DNA of 64,000 nt. It comes from CAMPKL01 sp963817465 (GTDB lineage Bacteria > Acidobacteriota > Terriglobia > Bryobacterales > UBA6623). Both the position numbers and the translations under genes were made by a program. The DNA lies in contig CAWFOP010000006.1 of assembly GCA_963817465.1 (NCBI GenBank), positions 128,085 through 192,084 on the forward strand, written 5' to 3'. Of the stretch, positions 63,500-64,000 are shown one piece after another. How positions within the stretch are numbered: the first letter of the stretch is position 1; every line of letters begins with the position of its first letter. Under the pieces are notes generated by a model. The model saw nothing but the letters and a program-made list of their open reading frames with translations. It was not told the DNA's origin and did not search any database.

Positions 63500-64000
63500 G
63501 ATGGGTTCGCCTGCGTGACACCCATTTTTATGGAGATCGGTTATCCGGGAAATCCGCGGTCAATAAAAAGGAGATGCGACCGCGGGAGTCCCGGGTCGGG
63601 GCCGTGTTTGGCCTGCTTCAGCAGGGCAGGCAAATGGGCTTTTCCCCCGCTTTTCCGCCCTTTTCCTTCCCTTTTCCGCGTGGACCGCACCGGGCAACCG
63701 TTCACGCCGCGACAGGCGGCCTGAGAAAAAGAAGATTCCGAGCGAAGCTGTAGATCATAACCCAAAGCCACAGCGTCGGCTCTGCGGATGGTGAGGCGGA
63801 CGCGGGCACGAGAACGAGCGACCCCGGACCCAACATGGGCGAACCGATGACGACTAGGAGAATGCGTGAGCTGCGCCGGGGATTTCGCGACCGCCCCACA
63901 CCAATTGGGCCTCTACACGCGGGGGAGAACTGGAGATTTGGGGAATTGAACCGTTCGGACTTGCTCGGACAACGGGGCTTAGATCGGAGCGCGGCGGAGG
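63500..64000. other. No recognisable gene; CTTTTCC repeats
   Basis: The last 500 bases show no family-like coding sequence on either strand. Around 63632-63680 CTTTTCC recurs four times in a pyrimidine-rich run, similar in kind to the GGTTTCC repeats at 61981. Confidence 0.4.

Overview
The window is GC-rich, densely coded bacterial chromosome, most like an Acidobacteriota genome of the Bryobacterales/Solibacter kind. The evidence is family content: long TonB-dependent receptors with an N-terminal carboxypeptidase-regulatory domain, a DUF1592-type cytochrome protein paired with a DUF1552 protein, CRTAC1/FG-GAP proteins, a YtfJ/GerW protein, and many IS families. This assignment is inference; there is no rRNA or universal marker here. 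About ten otherwise well-preserved genes carry single frameshifts, several in homopolymers. Part of the apparent gene breakage may therefore be assembly indels, while other regions are clearly real decay.

Layout. 1-6.6 kb is housekeeping: MlaF/MlaE lipid-transport ends, PRC-barrel and DUF3309 stress-type proteins, a PQQ-propeller protein, YtfJ/GerW, and a frameshifted siroheme nitrite/sulfite reductase followed by a conserved unknown. 6.6-9.0 kb is a graveyard of fragments (dispersed repeat, mannonate dehydratase, serine recombinase, tyrosine integrase, alpha/beta hydrolase) around an intact tRNA-Arg(UCU). 9.0-13.6 kb holds a carboxylesterase fused to a TAXI-type binding-protein domain, a decayed second esterase with a short trace of the same TAXI sequence, and a VirB4 scrap. 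13.7-22.5 kb (minus) is one tightly overlapping six-gene block: Gfo/Idh oxidoreductase, HEAT protein, FG-GAP lipoprotein, lactonase propeller, DUF1592 cytochrome, DUF1552. 22.7-25.5 kb encodes an SGNH hydrolase-TPR membrane protein.

25.7-44.1 kb looks like a glycan-use region: a TonB receptor with a strong terminator, then GH29-like, GH95-like and a DUF5696/GH101-like enzyme; opposite them an ECF sigma, transmembrane anti-sigma and second TonB receptor overlap by 4 bp at each junction; then a divergent TPR/CRTAC1 pair. The enzymes suggest fucose-containing glycans (inference).

44.1-64 kb is accessory DNA: two tRNA 3'-half scars (CAU, and Gly-CCC) beside an excisionase and truncated integrase, a broken TonB receptor, an IS1380 element, a lower-GC pocket with an orphan Tae4-like peptidoglycan amidase, an IS3 element beside a broken IS110 copy, and a large IPT/TIG repeat surface protein split by an IS630 insertion whose TA duplication allows exact reconstruction of the gene. 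Then come IS1182, VirB9/VirB4 remnants, a short inverted-repeat element, an IS200 scrap and an intact topoisomerase IB.
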